Source of the DNA: Planctomycetota bacterium
Lineage (GTDB): Bacteria > Planctomycetota > Phycisphaerae > Phycisphaerales > Phycisphaeraceae
Length of the DNA stretch: 15,034 nt
Reading direction: 5' to 3'
Assembly (NCBI GenBank): GCA_029267795.1
Contig: JAJUHR010000007.1
Coordinates: 1 to 15,034, forward strand
The notes below the pieces were generated by a model. It was given only the letters and a program-made list of their open reading frames with translations, made no database searches and was not told the DNA's origin. The position numbers and the translations under genes are program-made. Every line of letters starts with the position of its first letter. Within the stretch, counting starts at the first letter, position 1. This document shows, in pieces, positions 7,740 to 13,712 of this stretch.

Positions 7740-8921
7740 ATGCCGACCTACACCAGCGGATTGTTTTATAAGCAGCGGTTGCTCACGCCGGGGCCTACGG
7801 CCGTGCCTGAGGCCGTCCTGCTCGAGATGGCCCAGCCGATCATCCATCACCGCACGAAGCAGTTCCAGGCGATCTTCGGGGACCTGTCGCAACGGCTGCA
7901 GCGGCTGTATCGCACCGCGGGGCCGGTGTTGACGATCGCCGGCTCGGGTACGACCGCGTTCGAGGCCGCGGCGGTTTCGCTGATCCGACCGGGGAGCAAG
8001 GCGATCACGGTCGCCAGCGGGAAGTTCGGCGAGCGGTGGCAGGATATCTACGATCTGTTTGGCGTGGCGCAGGTTCGCATCAACGTCCCCTGGGGCGATG
8101 CCGTCAGGCCTGAGCAGGTCGCTGACGCGCTGCGGGCCAACCCGGACGCCAGCGTGGTGACGATGTGCCACAGCGAGACTTCGACCGCCGCCGCCGCCGA
8201 TGTCAGGGCCGTTGCCGAGGTCGTCCGCCGCAGCGATGCGCTGCTGATCGTCGACGGCATCACGTCGGTGGGGGCCCTGCCCGTGGAGATGGACGCCTGG
8301 GGGATCGACGCCCTGGTCACCGGCTCGCAGAAAGCGCTGATGCTCCCGCCGGGGTTGGGGTTCGTCGGCCTGGGCGAGCGGGCGCTGCAACGGCTCAAGG
8401 ACGTTCAGCCGCACGGGTATTACAACCTGGACCTGCGGCGCTGGCTCAAGAGCTGGCACGAGAAGGACGTGCCGTTCACCCCGCCGGTCAGCCTGGTGCG
8501 CGGGCAGCGGCTGGCCTTGGAGATGATCGAGGCCCAGGGCTTGGAGAACGTCTGGGCTCGCACTGCTCGGTTGGCGGCGGGCACCCGGGCGGCGTTCCAA
8601 GCCATGGGTTTGCGGCTGATCGCCAGCTCACCGAGCGACTCGGTCACCGGCGCGTTCTACCCGCCCGGCGTCGAGGACAGCAAGTTCCGCGCCGCCCTGC
8701 GCGACAAGTTCGGCGTGCACGCCGCCGGCGGGCAGGACGGCCGGGGGGCCAAGTGGAAGGGTAAGATTTTCCGCGTCTCCCATATGGGGTACGTCGACGC
8801 GGGCGACACCCTGGCGGCGCTGAGCGCGATCGAATCCGAGCTGATCGAGCTGGGACAGAAGATCAAGCCCGGTACCGCGGTGGCCGCCGCCGCGGCCGTG
8901 TGGGGCGCCTCGGTATCGTAA
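7740..8921 (+). CDS. Class V aminotransferase, alanine/serine-glyoxylate aminotransferase-like
   Basis: This 393-residue protein is a fold-type I, PLP-dependent aminotransferase of class V. LTPGPTAVPEAV near the N terminus, the phosphate-binding GSGTTAFEA (68-76), SETSTA (145-150), the cofactor-nitrogen Asp172 (LIVDGITSVGALP) and the Schiff-base Lys198 (VTGSQKALMLPPGLGF) all match the alanine-glyoxylate/serine-pyruvate group. Arg345 (FRVSHMG) is the likely substrate carboxylate ligand. Related proteins act as alanine- or serine-glyoxylate aminotransferases, or in serine synthesis; the sequence alone does not decide. The C terminus ends in an Ala/Val-rich tail (about 376-393), beyond the usual end of the fold. 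GGAA lies about nine bases before the ATG as a weak ribosome site. It heads an apparent operon with deoC (55-base gap) and kdsA. Confidence 0.92.
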   Translation: MPTYTSGLFYKQRLLTPGPTAVPEAVLLEMAQPIIHHRTKQFQAIFGDLSQRLQRLYRTAGPVLTIAGSGTTAFEAAAVSLIRPGSKAITVASGKFGERWQDIYDLFGVAQVRINVPWGDAVRPEQVADALRANPDASVVTMCHSETSTAAAADVRAVAEVVRRSDALLIVDGITSVGALPVEMDAWGIDALVTGSQKALMLPPGLGFVGLGERALQRLKDVQPHGYYNLDLRRWLKSWHEKDVPFTPPVSLVRGQRLALEMIEAQGLENVWARTARLAAGTRAAFQAMGLRLIASSPSDSVTGAFYPPGVEDSKFRAALRDKFGVHAAGGQDGRGAKWKGKIFRVSHMGYVDAGDTLAALSAIESELIELGQKIKPGTAVAAAAAVWGASVS

Positions 8922-8976
8922 CGGCACCGGCCGAGCGAGGCTTCCCTTTGCGTTTTTGATAGGCCCAGGTGTGGTC

Positions 8977-9684
8977 ATGAACCTCGCGAGTCGGATCGAT
9001 CACACGCTGCTAAAGGCCGAGGCCACCCGGCCGCAGGTGCACCGGCTCGTCACCGAGGCGCTGCAGCACGGGTTCGCGACGGTGTGCGTCGGCGGCGTGT
9101 TCGTGGCGGACGTGGCCACGGCGCTGCGGGGTAGCCCGGTCAAAACGTGCGCGGTCGTCGGGTTCCCCCTGGGCCACAGCAAGCCGACCGTCAAGGCGAT
9201 CGAGGCCGCGGCAGCCGTCAAGGACGGCGCCCAGGAGATCGACTTCGTGGCTCACCTGCCGAACCTGCTCAAGGCCGACCTGCACGCGGCCAAGGACGAG
9301 TTCCTTGAGGTGATCAAGGCGGCGCGGGCGGTCGATCCGCAGGTGGTCGTCAAGGTCATCATCGAGTCGGCGCTGCTGCTAAGCGAGTCCAGCGACGCGG
9401 CCCCCGATCGCGGCGAGTCGCGCATCGTCATCGCCTGCCAGGCGGCCCGCGAGAGCGGGTGCGATTTCGTCAAGACCTCCACGGGCTTTCACCCGGCGGG
9501 CGGCGCCACGGTCGAGGCGGTGAGGCTGATGAAGAAGCACAGCGGCGGCCTGCACGTCAAGGCCTCCGGCGGGATCCGCACCTACGACGACGCGGTGCGG
9601 ATGCTCGACGCGGGGGCTGATCGGCTCGGCTGCTCCGCCAGCGTGGCGATCGTCACCGCGGCTGCGGCGGCCGGCGGGTCCTAA
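8977..9684 (+). CDS. deoC: Deoxyribose-phosphate aldolase (DeoC)
   Basis: DeoC cleaves 2-deoxyribose 5-phosphate to acetaldehyde and glyceraldehyde 3-phosphate in nucleoside salvage. The 235-residue product shows the class I aldolase barrel: SRIDHTLLKAEAT at the N terminus, VCVGGVFV, VVGFPLGHSKPTVK, and Asp89 (QEIDF). The Schiff-base lysine is Lys166 (DFVKTSTGF), and the second active-site lysine is Lys195 (HVKASGGIRT). The segment after Asp89 reads FVAHLPNLLK where most bacterial enzymes have a MVINIG-type motif, and LGCSASVAI replaces the usual IGTSSG. The fold and the key lysines are intact, but the phosphate-site wording is unusual. The ATG at 8977 is chosen over an in-frame TTG at 8956 because AGGTG sits five bases before it and homology starts there. 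kdsA begins 23 bases after the stop. Confidence 0.93.
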   Translation: MNLASRIDHTLLKAEATRPQVHRLVTEALQHGFATVCVGGVFVADVATALRGSPVKTCAVVGFPLGHSKPTVKAIEAAAAVKDGAQEIDFVAHLPNLLKADLHAAKDEFLEVIKAARAVDPQVVVKVIIESALLLSESSDAAPDRGESRIVIACQAARESGCDFVKTSTGFHPAGGATVEAVRLMKKHSGGLHVKASGGIRTYDDAVRMLDAGADRLGCSASVAIVTAAAAAGGS

Positions 9685-9707
9685 TATCGCAAGCAAGAGA
9701 CCGCGTC

Positions 9708-10562
9708 ATGCAAACCGTTACCGTCGGCCAAGTCTCTGTGGGACCCAAGCAACCCCTGGCGGTAATCGCTGGGCCCTGCGCCGCTGAGTCGTTAGACCTG
9801 TGCCTGCAGGTCGGCGAGGCGCTGCGCGTCCGGTGCTGCGAGCTAGGCCTGGGATACATCTTCAAAGCCAGTTTCGACAAAGCCAACCGTAGTTCCATCA
9901 AGAGCCGGCGCGGGCTGGGCCTGGAGAAGGGGTTGAAGACCCTCAGCCAGGTCAAGGCGAGGCTGGGGGTGCCCGTGACGACCGACGTGCACGAGCCCGC
10001 ACAGGCCGCCCCTGCCGCCCAAGTGGTGGACTTGCTGCAGATCCCCGCGTTCCTGTGCCGGCAGACCGACCTGCTGGTGGCCGCGGCCACGACGGGCAAA
10101 CCCGTGAACGTGAAGAAGGGCCAGTTCGTTTCACCGGCCGAGATGGCGCACGTTATCCAAAAGCTCACCGAGGGAGCGGGGGGGCGACCAACTGGGATCA
10201 TCCTCACCGAACGCGGCACGTTCTTCGGGTACCAACGACTCGTCAACGATTTCGTCGGCTTGGGCGACCTGATGGAGCTGGGCTGGCCCGTGTGCTTCGA
10301 CGCCACACACTCCACGCAGTTGCCCGGGGGCGCAGCCGACGGCAAAACCTCAGGCGGCCGACCCGAGCGTGCCCCGCTGCTGGCGCGTGCCGCGGTCGCT
10401 GCGGGCGTGCAAGCGCTGTTCTTGGAAACCCACCCCGATCCCATGGCGGCCTTGTCCGACGCCGCCACGATGCTCCCGCTCGAACAGGCGTTGTCTTTGT
10501 TGGGGGACGTGGCGCAGATCCACCGCGTAGTATCCGGCCGGGCGCGGATCGCCGGGGGATGA
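9708..10562 (+). CDS. kdsA: 3-deoxy-8-phosphooctulonate synthase (KdsA), metal-dependent class
   Basis: KdsA condenses phosphoenolpyruvate with arabinose 5-phosphate to make Kdo 8-phosphate, the precursor of the Kdo that links lipid A to the LPS core. The 284-residue protein carries the family motifs: IAGPCAAES, FKASFDKANRSS (52-63), TTDVHE, LLQIPAFLCRQTDLL, NVKKGQF, LTERGTFFGY, DATHSTQLPGG and LFLETHPDP. The metal ligands of the class II enzyme are all present: Cys24, His201, Glu240 and Asp251. The metal-independent E. coli type has Asn in place of that Cys. This is therefore a metal-requiring enzyme. Its presence points to LPS, hence a Gram-negative-type outer membrane. It is the last gene of the aminotransferase-deoC-kdsA run, and a stem-loop follows two bases after the TGA. 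The ribosome site is weak (AAGAGA region). Confidence 0.96.
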   Translation: MQTVTVGQVSVGPKQPLAVIAGPCAAESLDLCLQVGEALRVRCCELGLGYIFKASFDKANRSSIKSRRGLGLEKGLKTLSQVKARLGVPVTTDVHEPAQAAPAAQVVDLLQIPAFLCRQTDLLVAAATTGKPVNVKKGQFVSPAEMAHVIQKLTEGAGGRPTGIILTERGTFFGYQRLVNDFVGLGDLMELGWPVCFDATHSTQLPGGAADGKTSGGRPERAPLLARAAVAAGVQALFLETHPDPMAALSDAATMLPLEQALSLLGDVAQIHRVVSGRARIAGG

Positions 10563-10563
10563 G

Positions 10564-10595
10564 CGGCTAGAGCACGTCAACCTCACCTCTAGCTG
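10564..10595 (+). other. Stem-loop directly after kdsA stop
   Basis: Arms 10564-10572 (CGGCTAGAG) and 10587-10595 (CTCTAGCTG) pair over nine positions, one of them G-U, around a 14-base loop. It begins one base past the kdsA TGA. There is no following T-run, so it is not a textbook intrinsic terminator. It may protect the 3' end or assist Rho-dependent termination. Confidence 0.4.
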
Positions 10596-10602
10596 ACGGC
10601 AG

Positions 10603-10677
10603 GTGTCACTGGCGGCTTGCCCGCCAGCGCCCAACCCGAACCGCTCGACAGCGGCTGACAAGCACCCAGTGGCACAC
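10603..10677. repeat. CACTG/CAGTG palindromic element downstream of kdsA
   Basis: The left end GTGTCACTGG (10603-10612) and right end CCAGTGGCACAC (10666-10677) form an imperfect inverted pair. Inside are a 7-bp hairpin, CTGGCGG-cttgc-CCGCCAG (10609-10627), and a 5-bp hairpin, CCGCT-cgac-AGCGG (10641-10654). The same terminal words (GTGKCACTG and CAGTGGCAC) bound the pair of hairpins after purM in this window, which suggests one dispersed family of intergenic palindromes. Confidence 0.5.
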
Positions 10678-10811
10678 GCCCGGCGGCATGCTGCGGATGG
10701 AGTAGATCGGCTCTACTCACGCATCTTTTGCGGCGCATGGCACCATGTCATCAGAACCATGAGCGGTTGGTGATTCACGAGGTGTTGCTGATGCGCAGGG
10801 CGGGGGCGGCT

Positions 10812-11393
10812 TTAACGCCGTGGGATATGGCGCGGCGAGCCGGCGTACTGCCGGTGACGGCGCTCCTGCACGAAGAACCATCCGGCGGACGCCACCAGAC
10901 ACACCGCTAGCGGCCAGCACGCGAGCATCGCCAGCGCCATCCTCGGGGCGTCCACGCGGTCGGCCCCGGGCACGGGCACGCCGACCAGCAACAGGACCGA
11001 CCACGACGCTGGCACGAGCAGCATCAGGCCCACCAGCGCGAGCAGGGGGGGCGCCAATATTTTGATGTTGAACCGCCCCGTCTTGTGGCTGTCGTAGTGT
11101 GAGGTGGCGCCGTTGCTGGAGGCTTTAGCACCGCTTCGAACTGCACGGACACCCCGCGAGGCCGTACGCGGCAGATCGAACTCGGCCAGCACGGACTCTT
11201 GCGTCGACTCCCCGGCGATGTCTTCGTCGAGCTCGCCGAGGATCAGGCCTTCGATCTGCGGGGATGACTCAACCGGGTGGGTGCTGGAGATCGGGGATAA
11301 GGGGGGGCTTTCCGCCAGAAGCTCGGCACTAGAAAGGGAGATAGAACGGCTGGGCTTTTTGGGCAGCGCTTTGCCGTTGGGGCTGTGTGCCAT
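10812..11393 (-). CDS. Hypothetical two-helix membrane protein with long polar N-terminal region
   Basis: I do not recognise this 193-residue protein. Residues 1-108 are polar and low in complexity: Ser/Pro-rich at first (13-45), then an acidic patch (about 48-72), then a basic stretch with R/K and S/G (78-108). Two hydrophobic segments follow, about 112-140 and 152-176, joined by a short loop with GADRVDAPR. The basic tail QERRHRQ...RHIPRR suggests that both ends face the cytoplasm. GGAG lies five bases before the ATG (11399-11402), which supports this start and the reality of the gene. The next gene upstream on this strand is the Fur-like regulator, 387 bases away, so it probably has its own promoter. 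It converges on kdsA across 249 bases. Function is unknown; the N-terminal half may be disordered. Confidence 0.75.
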   Translation of the reverse strand: MAHSPNGKALPKKPSRSISLSSAELLAESPPLSPISSTHPVESSPQIEGLILGELDEDIAGESTQESVLAEFDLPRTASRGVRAVRSGAKASSNGATSHYDSHKTGRFNIKILAPPLLALVGLMLLVPASWSVLLLVGVPVPGADRVDAPRMALAMLACWPLAVCLVASAGWFFVQERRHRQYAGSPRHIPRR

Positions 11394-11780
11394 GGCCGCT
11401 CCGTGGAAAAAAATCAGGCACCGAACGGTAAGTCGGCAGTTATGCGGATCGAATCAAGCACAATTCAAAGATTGACCATTCACTCATGCAGGCTTCACAC
11501 CGCAGGCTTAGAACGGACAAAACGACCTTGCCGACTTTCAGGCCGGCATCGGCGTGTCGGGCTGGCTTGTGGCTGTGGAGCTTGCAGAAAGCTTCCCCCC
11601 CAAAAATCGCTGCTCTGTCCCCCCGGTGGATTTGACCAGCGATGTGGTTATCGGTCCTGCTTCATGGAAGTTACAACAAATTAATTATAACTTATAAATC
11701 TCCTGCAGCACAATATTCAATGAACCTTACGGAGTCCATCGAGCCGAACGGTCATTTTTTCGATTGGTTTGGCGGGCGGG
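11394..11780. other. 387-base non-coding region upstream of the membrane protein gene
   Basis: No convincing gene is seen here. The region holds the 193-residue protein's leader, including a 7-bp stem-loop (GGAGCTT 11577-11583 with AAGCTTC 11589-11595, one G-U) and C-rich tracts. A markedly AT-rich island near 11671-11725 stands out against the GC-rich surroundings and contains TTATAA-C-TTATAA (11685-11697). It also overlaps the candidate promoter listed separately. Confidence 0.5.
11691..11720 (-). promoter_or_regulatory. Candidate sigma70-type promoter for the two-helix membrane protein
   Basis: On the minus strand TTGAAT (11715-11720) and TATAAG (11691-11696) are 18 bases apart, matching 4/6 and 5/6 of the consensus. 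A second pair, TTGTGC-N18-TATAAT, overlaps it slightly downstream. Either would produce a leader of roughly 280-290 bases before the gene's ATG at 11393. The direct repeat TTATAA-C-TTATAA overlies the -10 region and might be an operator. Confidence 0.4.
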
Positions 11781-12257
11781 TCATCCGCCGAGGATCTGGT
11801 GGCCTTCGTGCACCCCGATCAGTTGAACCTGTACGTGCGAGATTTTGAAGTGCAACTCGGACTCCAGTTCTTTGAGCAGTTCGGCCGGGATGCAATCGAG
11901 CAATCGTTGGCTCAGCTCATCTGGCACATCGTGGACGGCGCCGGTGTGCTGGCAGCACGTGTGCACGTGGTTATGGACGCAGGCGTCGTAGCGGGCCGTC
12001 CCCGCTTCTCCGGAGTATTTCCGCGCTAGTCCGCAGCGGCAAAGGGCCTCGAGGGTGTTGTACACGGTCGCCAGGCTTAGTCCCTGCACACGCCCACGCA
12101 CCTGGTAGTACAACTGCTCAGCGGTAGGATGGTACTTGTGGGATGCCAGCGCTGCGTACAAAGCCCGGCGTTGATTCGTGCAACGCAGCCCCCGATCCGC
12201 AAACAGGGCTTCGATCGCGTCCGTTTGTTTTGAGTCCGGCTGGGTGTGGGTTCGCAT
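11781..12257 (-). CDS. PerR/Fur-family metal-dependent transcriptional regulator with altered zinc site
   Basis: This 158-residue protein is a Fur-superfamily repressor. It has an N-terminal winged helix (GLRCTNQRRALYAAL, HPTAEQLYYQV, LSLATVYNTLEAL; the ATVYN wording is PerR-like) and a C-terminal metal-binding dimerisation domain. The five sensor ligands of Bacillus PerR (H37, D85, H91, H93, D104) all have counterparts: His43, Asp91, His97, His99 and Asp110. A peroxide-sensing role is therefore plausible. The structural Cys4 zinc site is not intact. Cys102 remains, the second cysteine is Thr105 (next to His104), and the C-terminal CxxC is HxxH (His150, His153, in GVHEGH). The ATG at 12257 has AAGGA five bases upstream and a good promoter 35-63 bases upstream. 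A frame open to 12422 would run into purM and is not used. It is divergent from purM. Confidence 0.92.
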   Translation of the reverse strand: MRTHTQPDSKQTDAIEALFADRGLRCTNQRRALYAALASHKYHPTAEQLYYQVRGRVQGLSLATVYNTLEALCRCGLARKYSGEAGTARYDACVHNHVHTCCQHTGAVHDVPDELSQRLLDCIPAELLKELESELHFKISHVQVQLIGVHEGHQILGG

Positions 12258-12291
12258 CCGGTTCCTTCTCAAAGGCCCCTGAATCGTTGAA

Positions 12292-12320
12292 ATTCTATGC
12301 CCCTGCCGGTGGCTTGTCAT
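12292..12320 (-). promoter_or_regulatory. Promoter of the PerR/Fur-like regulator
   Basis: On the minus strand ATGACA (12315-12320) and TAGAAT (12292-12297) are exactly 17 bases apart, each matching 5/6 of the sigma70 consensus. The expected start site near 12285 gives a leader of about 28 bases with AAGGA (12263-12267) in place. This is the best promoter in the window and supports the chosen start at 12257. Confidence 0.6.
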
Positions 12321-12351
12321 CGAAAGCGCCGCCCTTGCCGCGTGGCGTGCG

Positions 12352-12381
12352 TTGTGGCCCCGACGCTGCCGCCGATACACT
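12352..12381 (+). promoter_or_regulatory. Weak promoter candidate for purM, near-leaderless
   Basis: TTGTGG (12352-12357), an 18-base spacer and TACACT (12376-12381) lie just before the purM GTG at 12391. The start site would fall at or within a few bases of the start codon. The bases before the GTG are pyrimidine-rich (CCCTCCC) and offer no Shine-Dalgarno sequence, consistent with leaderless translation. Confidence 0.3.
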
Positions 12382-12390
12382 ATCCCTCCC

Positions 12391-13473
12391 GTGACACGAG
12401 CCGGTCCAGACAAGCCGATCACCTACGCCGATGCTGGCGTCGATATCGAAGCCGCCGACCGCATGGTGGCCATGATCGCGCGGCACGTGCGTCGGACGTA
12501 CAGCCGGCGAGTGCTGGGGCCGTTCGACGGCTTCGCGGGGTGCTTCCGGCTGGACTTTAGCGAAAAACTATTCCGGCGCAACTACCGTGACCCCGTGTTG
12601 GTCAGCTGTACCGACGGGGTGGGGACCAAGGTCAAGCTCGCCGCCCAGATGAAGGTGTACGACACCGTCGGCCAGGACTTGGTGGCGATGAGTGTCAACG
12701 ACCTGATCGTCCAGGGGGCGGAGCCGTTGTTCTTTCTCGACTACCTGGCGGTCAACAAGCTCGAGCCGCAGGTCGCGGTGGCGATGGTCAAGGGGGTGTC
12801 GGACGGGTGCCTGCTGGCCGGCTGCGCGCTGCTGGGGGGGGAGACGGCCGAGATGCCCGACGTGTACGCCCCCGGCGAGTTCGACATGGCCGGGTTCGCC
12901 GTCGGCGTCTGCGAGTACAAGCGCCTGATCACCGGCTCGCGCGCGGACGTGGGCGACGTGATCCTCGGGCTGGCGTCCAGCGGGGTGCACTCTAACGGCT
13001 ACAGCCTCGTGCGCGCCATCGTCAAGCGGCGTAAGCTCGACCTGGACCGGTGTTACCCGCAGCTGGTGGCCGACCAGACCCTCGGCCAGGTGCTGCTGAC
13101 CCCCACGCGCATCTACGCCCAGGCCATCGTCTCGGCCCTGCGCTGCTACAAGGTCAAACAGGTGGTCACCTCCATGTCGCACATCACCGGCAGTGGGCTG
13201 GAGGGCAACGTGCCGCGCACGCTCGGCAGCCACCTCAACGCGCGGATCAGCCGCGCAGCCTGGCAGGTCCCCGCGGTGTTCCGGTTCCTGCAGGAGCAGG
13301 GGGGGGTGTCGGAGGAGGAGATGTTCCGCGTGTTCAACATGGGGATCGGGTACGTGGTCGTGGTTCGCCCGCATTTCGCCGAAACGGTGCGGGAGCACCT
13401 GCAGCGGGCCGGCGAGCAGGTTTACGTATTGGGCAAGATCGTGCGCGGTACGGGCCGCGTGGTGTTGGCGTGA
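12391..13473 (+). CDS. purM: Phosphoribosylformylglycinamidine cyclo-ligase (AIR synthetase, PurM)
   Basis: PurM closes the imidazole ring of purines, converting FGAM and ATP to aminoimidazole ribonucleotide in the cytoplasm. The 360-residue product shows ITYADAGVDI at the N terminus, the ATP/phosphate-binding SCTDGVGTKVKLA (72-84), GQDLVAMSVNDLIVQGAEPLFFLDYLA, GCALLGGETAEMPDVY (144-159), GLASSGVHSNGYSLVR, HITGSGLEGNVPRTL (264-278) and FNMGIG (315-320). It is somewhat longer than the roughly 345-residue E. coli enzyme. I chose GTG 12391 because homology starts a few residues later; an in-frame upstream start at 12352 would add 13 residues unlike the family. No ribosome-binding site is visible. 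It is divergent from the PerR-like gene across 133 bases and is followed by two strong hairpins. Confidence 0.95.
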   Translation: MTRAGPDKPITYADAGVDIEAADRMVAMIARHVRRTYSRRVLGPFDGFAGCFRLDFSEKLFRRNYRDPVLVSCTDGVGTKVKLAAQMKVYDTVGQDLVAMSVNDLIVQGAEPLFFLDYLAVNKLEPQVAVAMVKGVSDGCLLAGCALLGGETAEMPDVYAPGEFDMAGFAVGVCEYKRLITGSRADVGDVILGLASSGVHSNGYSLVRAIVKRRKLDLDRCYPQLVADQTLGQVLLTPTRIYAQAIVSALRCYKVKQVVTSMSHITGSGLEGNVPRTLGSHLNARISRAAWQVPAVFRFLQEQGGVSEEEMFRVFNMGIGYVVVVRPHFAETVREHLQRAGEQVYVLGKIVRGTGRVVLA

Positions 13474-13507
13474 AAGCCAAAGGGGGCGGTCGCGGCTCCC
13501 GGCGGGG

Positions 13508-13600
13508 GTGGCACTGACAACTCCTGTTGTCAGTGTGTCAAGCCGTCGTCGCCAGACCTGGGAACCCATGCACTGACAAACAAGTTTGTCAGTGGCACGC
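13508..13600. repeat. Pair of CACTGACAA hairpins downstream of purM
   Basis: The first hairpin is CACTGACAAC (13512-13521), loop TCCT, GTTGTCAGTG (13526-13535), a perfect 10-bp stem. The second is CACTGACAAAC (13571-13581), AA, GTTTGTCAGTG (13584-13594), 11 complementary bases (the innermost pair probably open). The outermost ends, GTGGCACTGACAA and TTGTCAGTGGCAC, are also complementary at 12 of 13 positions, so one long alternative stem is possible. The stems share CACTGACAA but differ by compensated changes. The end words recur after kdsA. Confidence 0.7.
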
Positions 13601-13672
13601 TTCCCGGGGGAATATTCCTGGGGCATCGCTGCGCTGGGCCCCAGCCACCCAATCGGGCAGGCCCGGACCCAC

Positions 13673-13698
13673 AAAAAAGACTCGCGCGGCTTTGCGAG
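13673..13698 (-). terminator. Likely intrinsic terminator of the transhydrogenase gene
   Basis: Read on the minus strand, CTCGC (13694-13698), an 8-base loop and GCGAG (13681-13685) form a 5-bp GC-rich stem. TC and a run of six T residues (13673-13678) follow. It starts about 15 bases beyond the TAA of the transhydrogenase gene, the expected place. The stem is short, so the efficiency is uncertain. Confidence 0.5.
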
Positions 13699-13712
13699 AG
13701 CGGGGCGCTCCC

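Noticed and set aside
8956..8976. TTG start for DeoC
   Set aside because: ATG at 8977 has AGGTG at proper spacing and the family homology begins there.
10728..10910. Short + strand open frame after kdsA
   Set aside because: No ribosome site, no recognisable protein, and it overlaps the C-terminal end of the opposite-strand membrane protein gene.
12281..12295. Possible Fur/PerR box (GAAT-N7-ATTC) at the regulator's own promoter
   Set aside because: Only four base pairs are symmetrical, far from the 7-1-7 pattern.
12258..12422. N-terminal extension of the PerR/Fur protein to 213 residues
   Set aside because: It would overlap the purM promoter and start, lacks family similarity, and lies upstream of the best ribosome site and promoter.
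13508..13600. CRISPR array reading of the two CACTGACAA units
   Set aside because: Only two units, each a self-contained palindrome, with no regular spacers and no cas genes.
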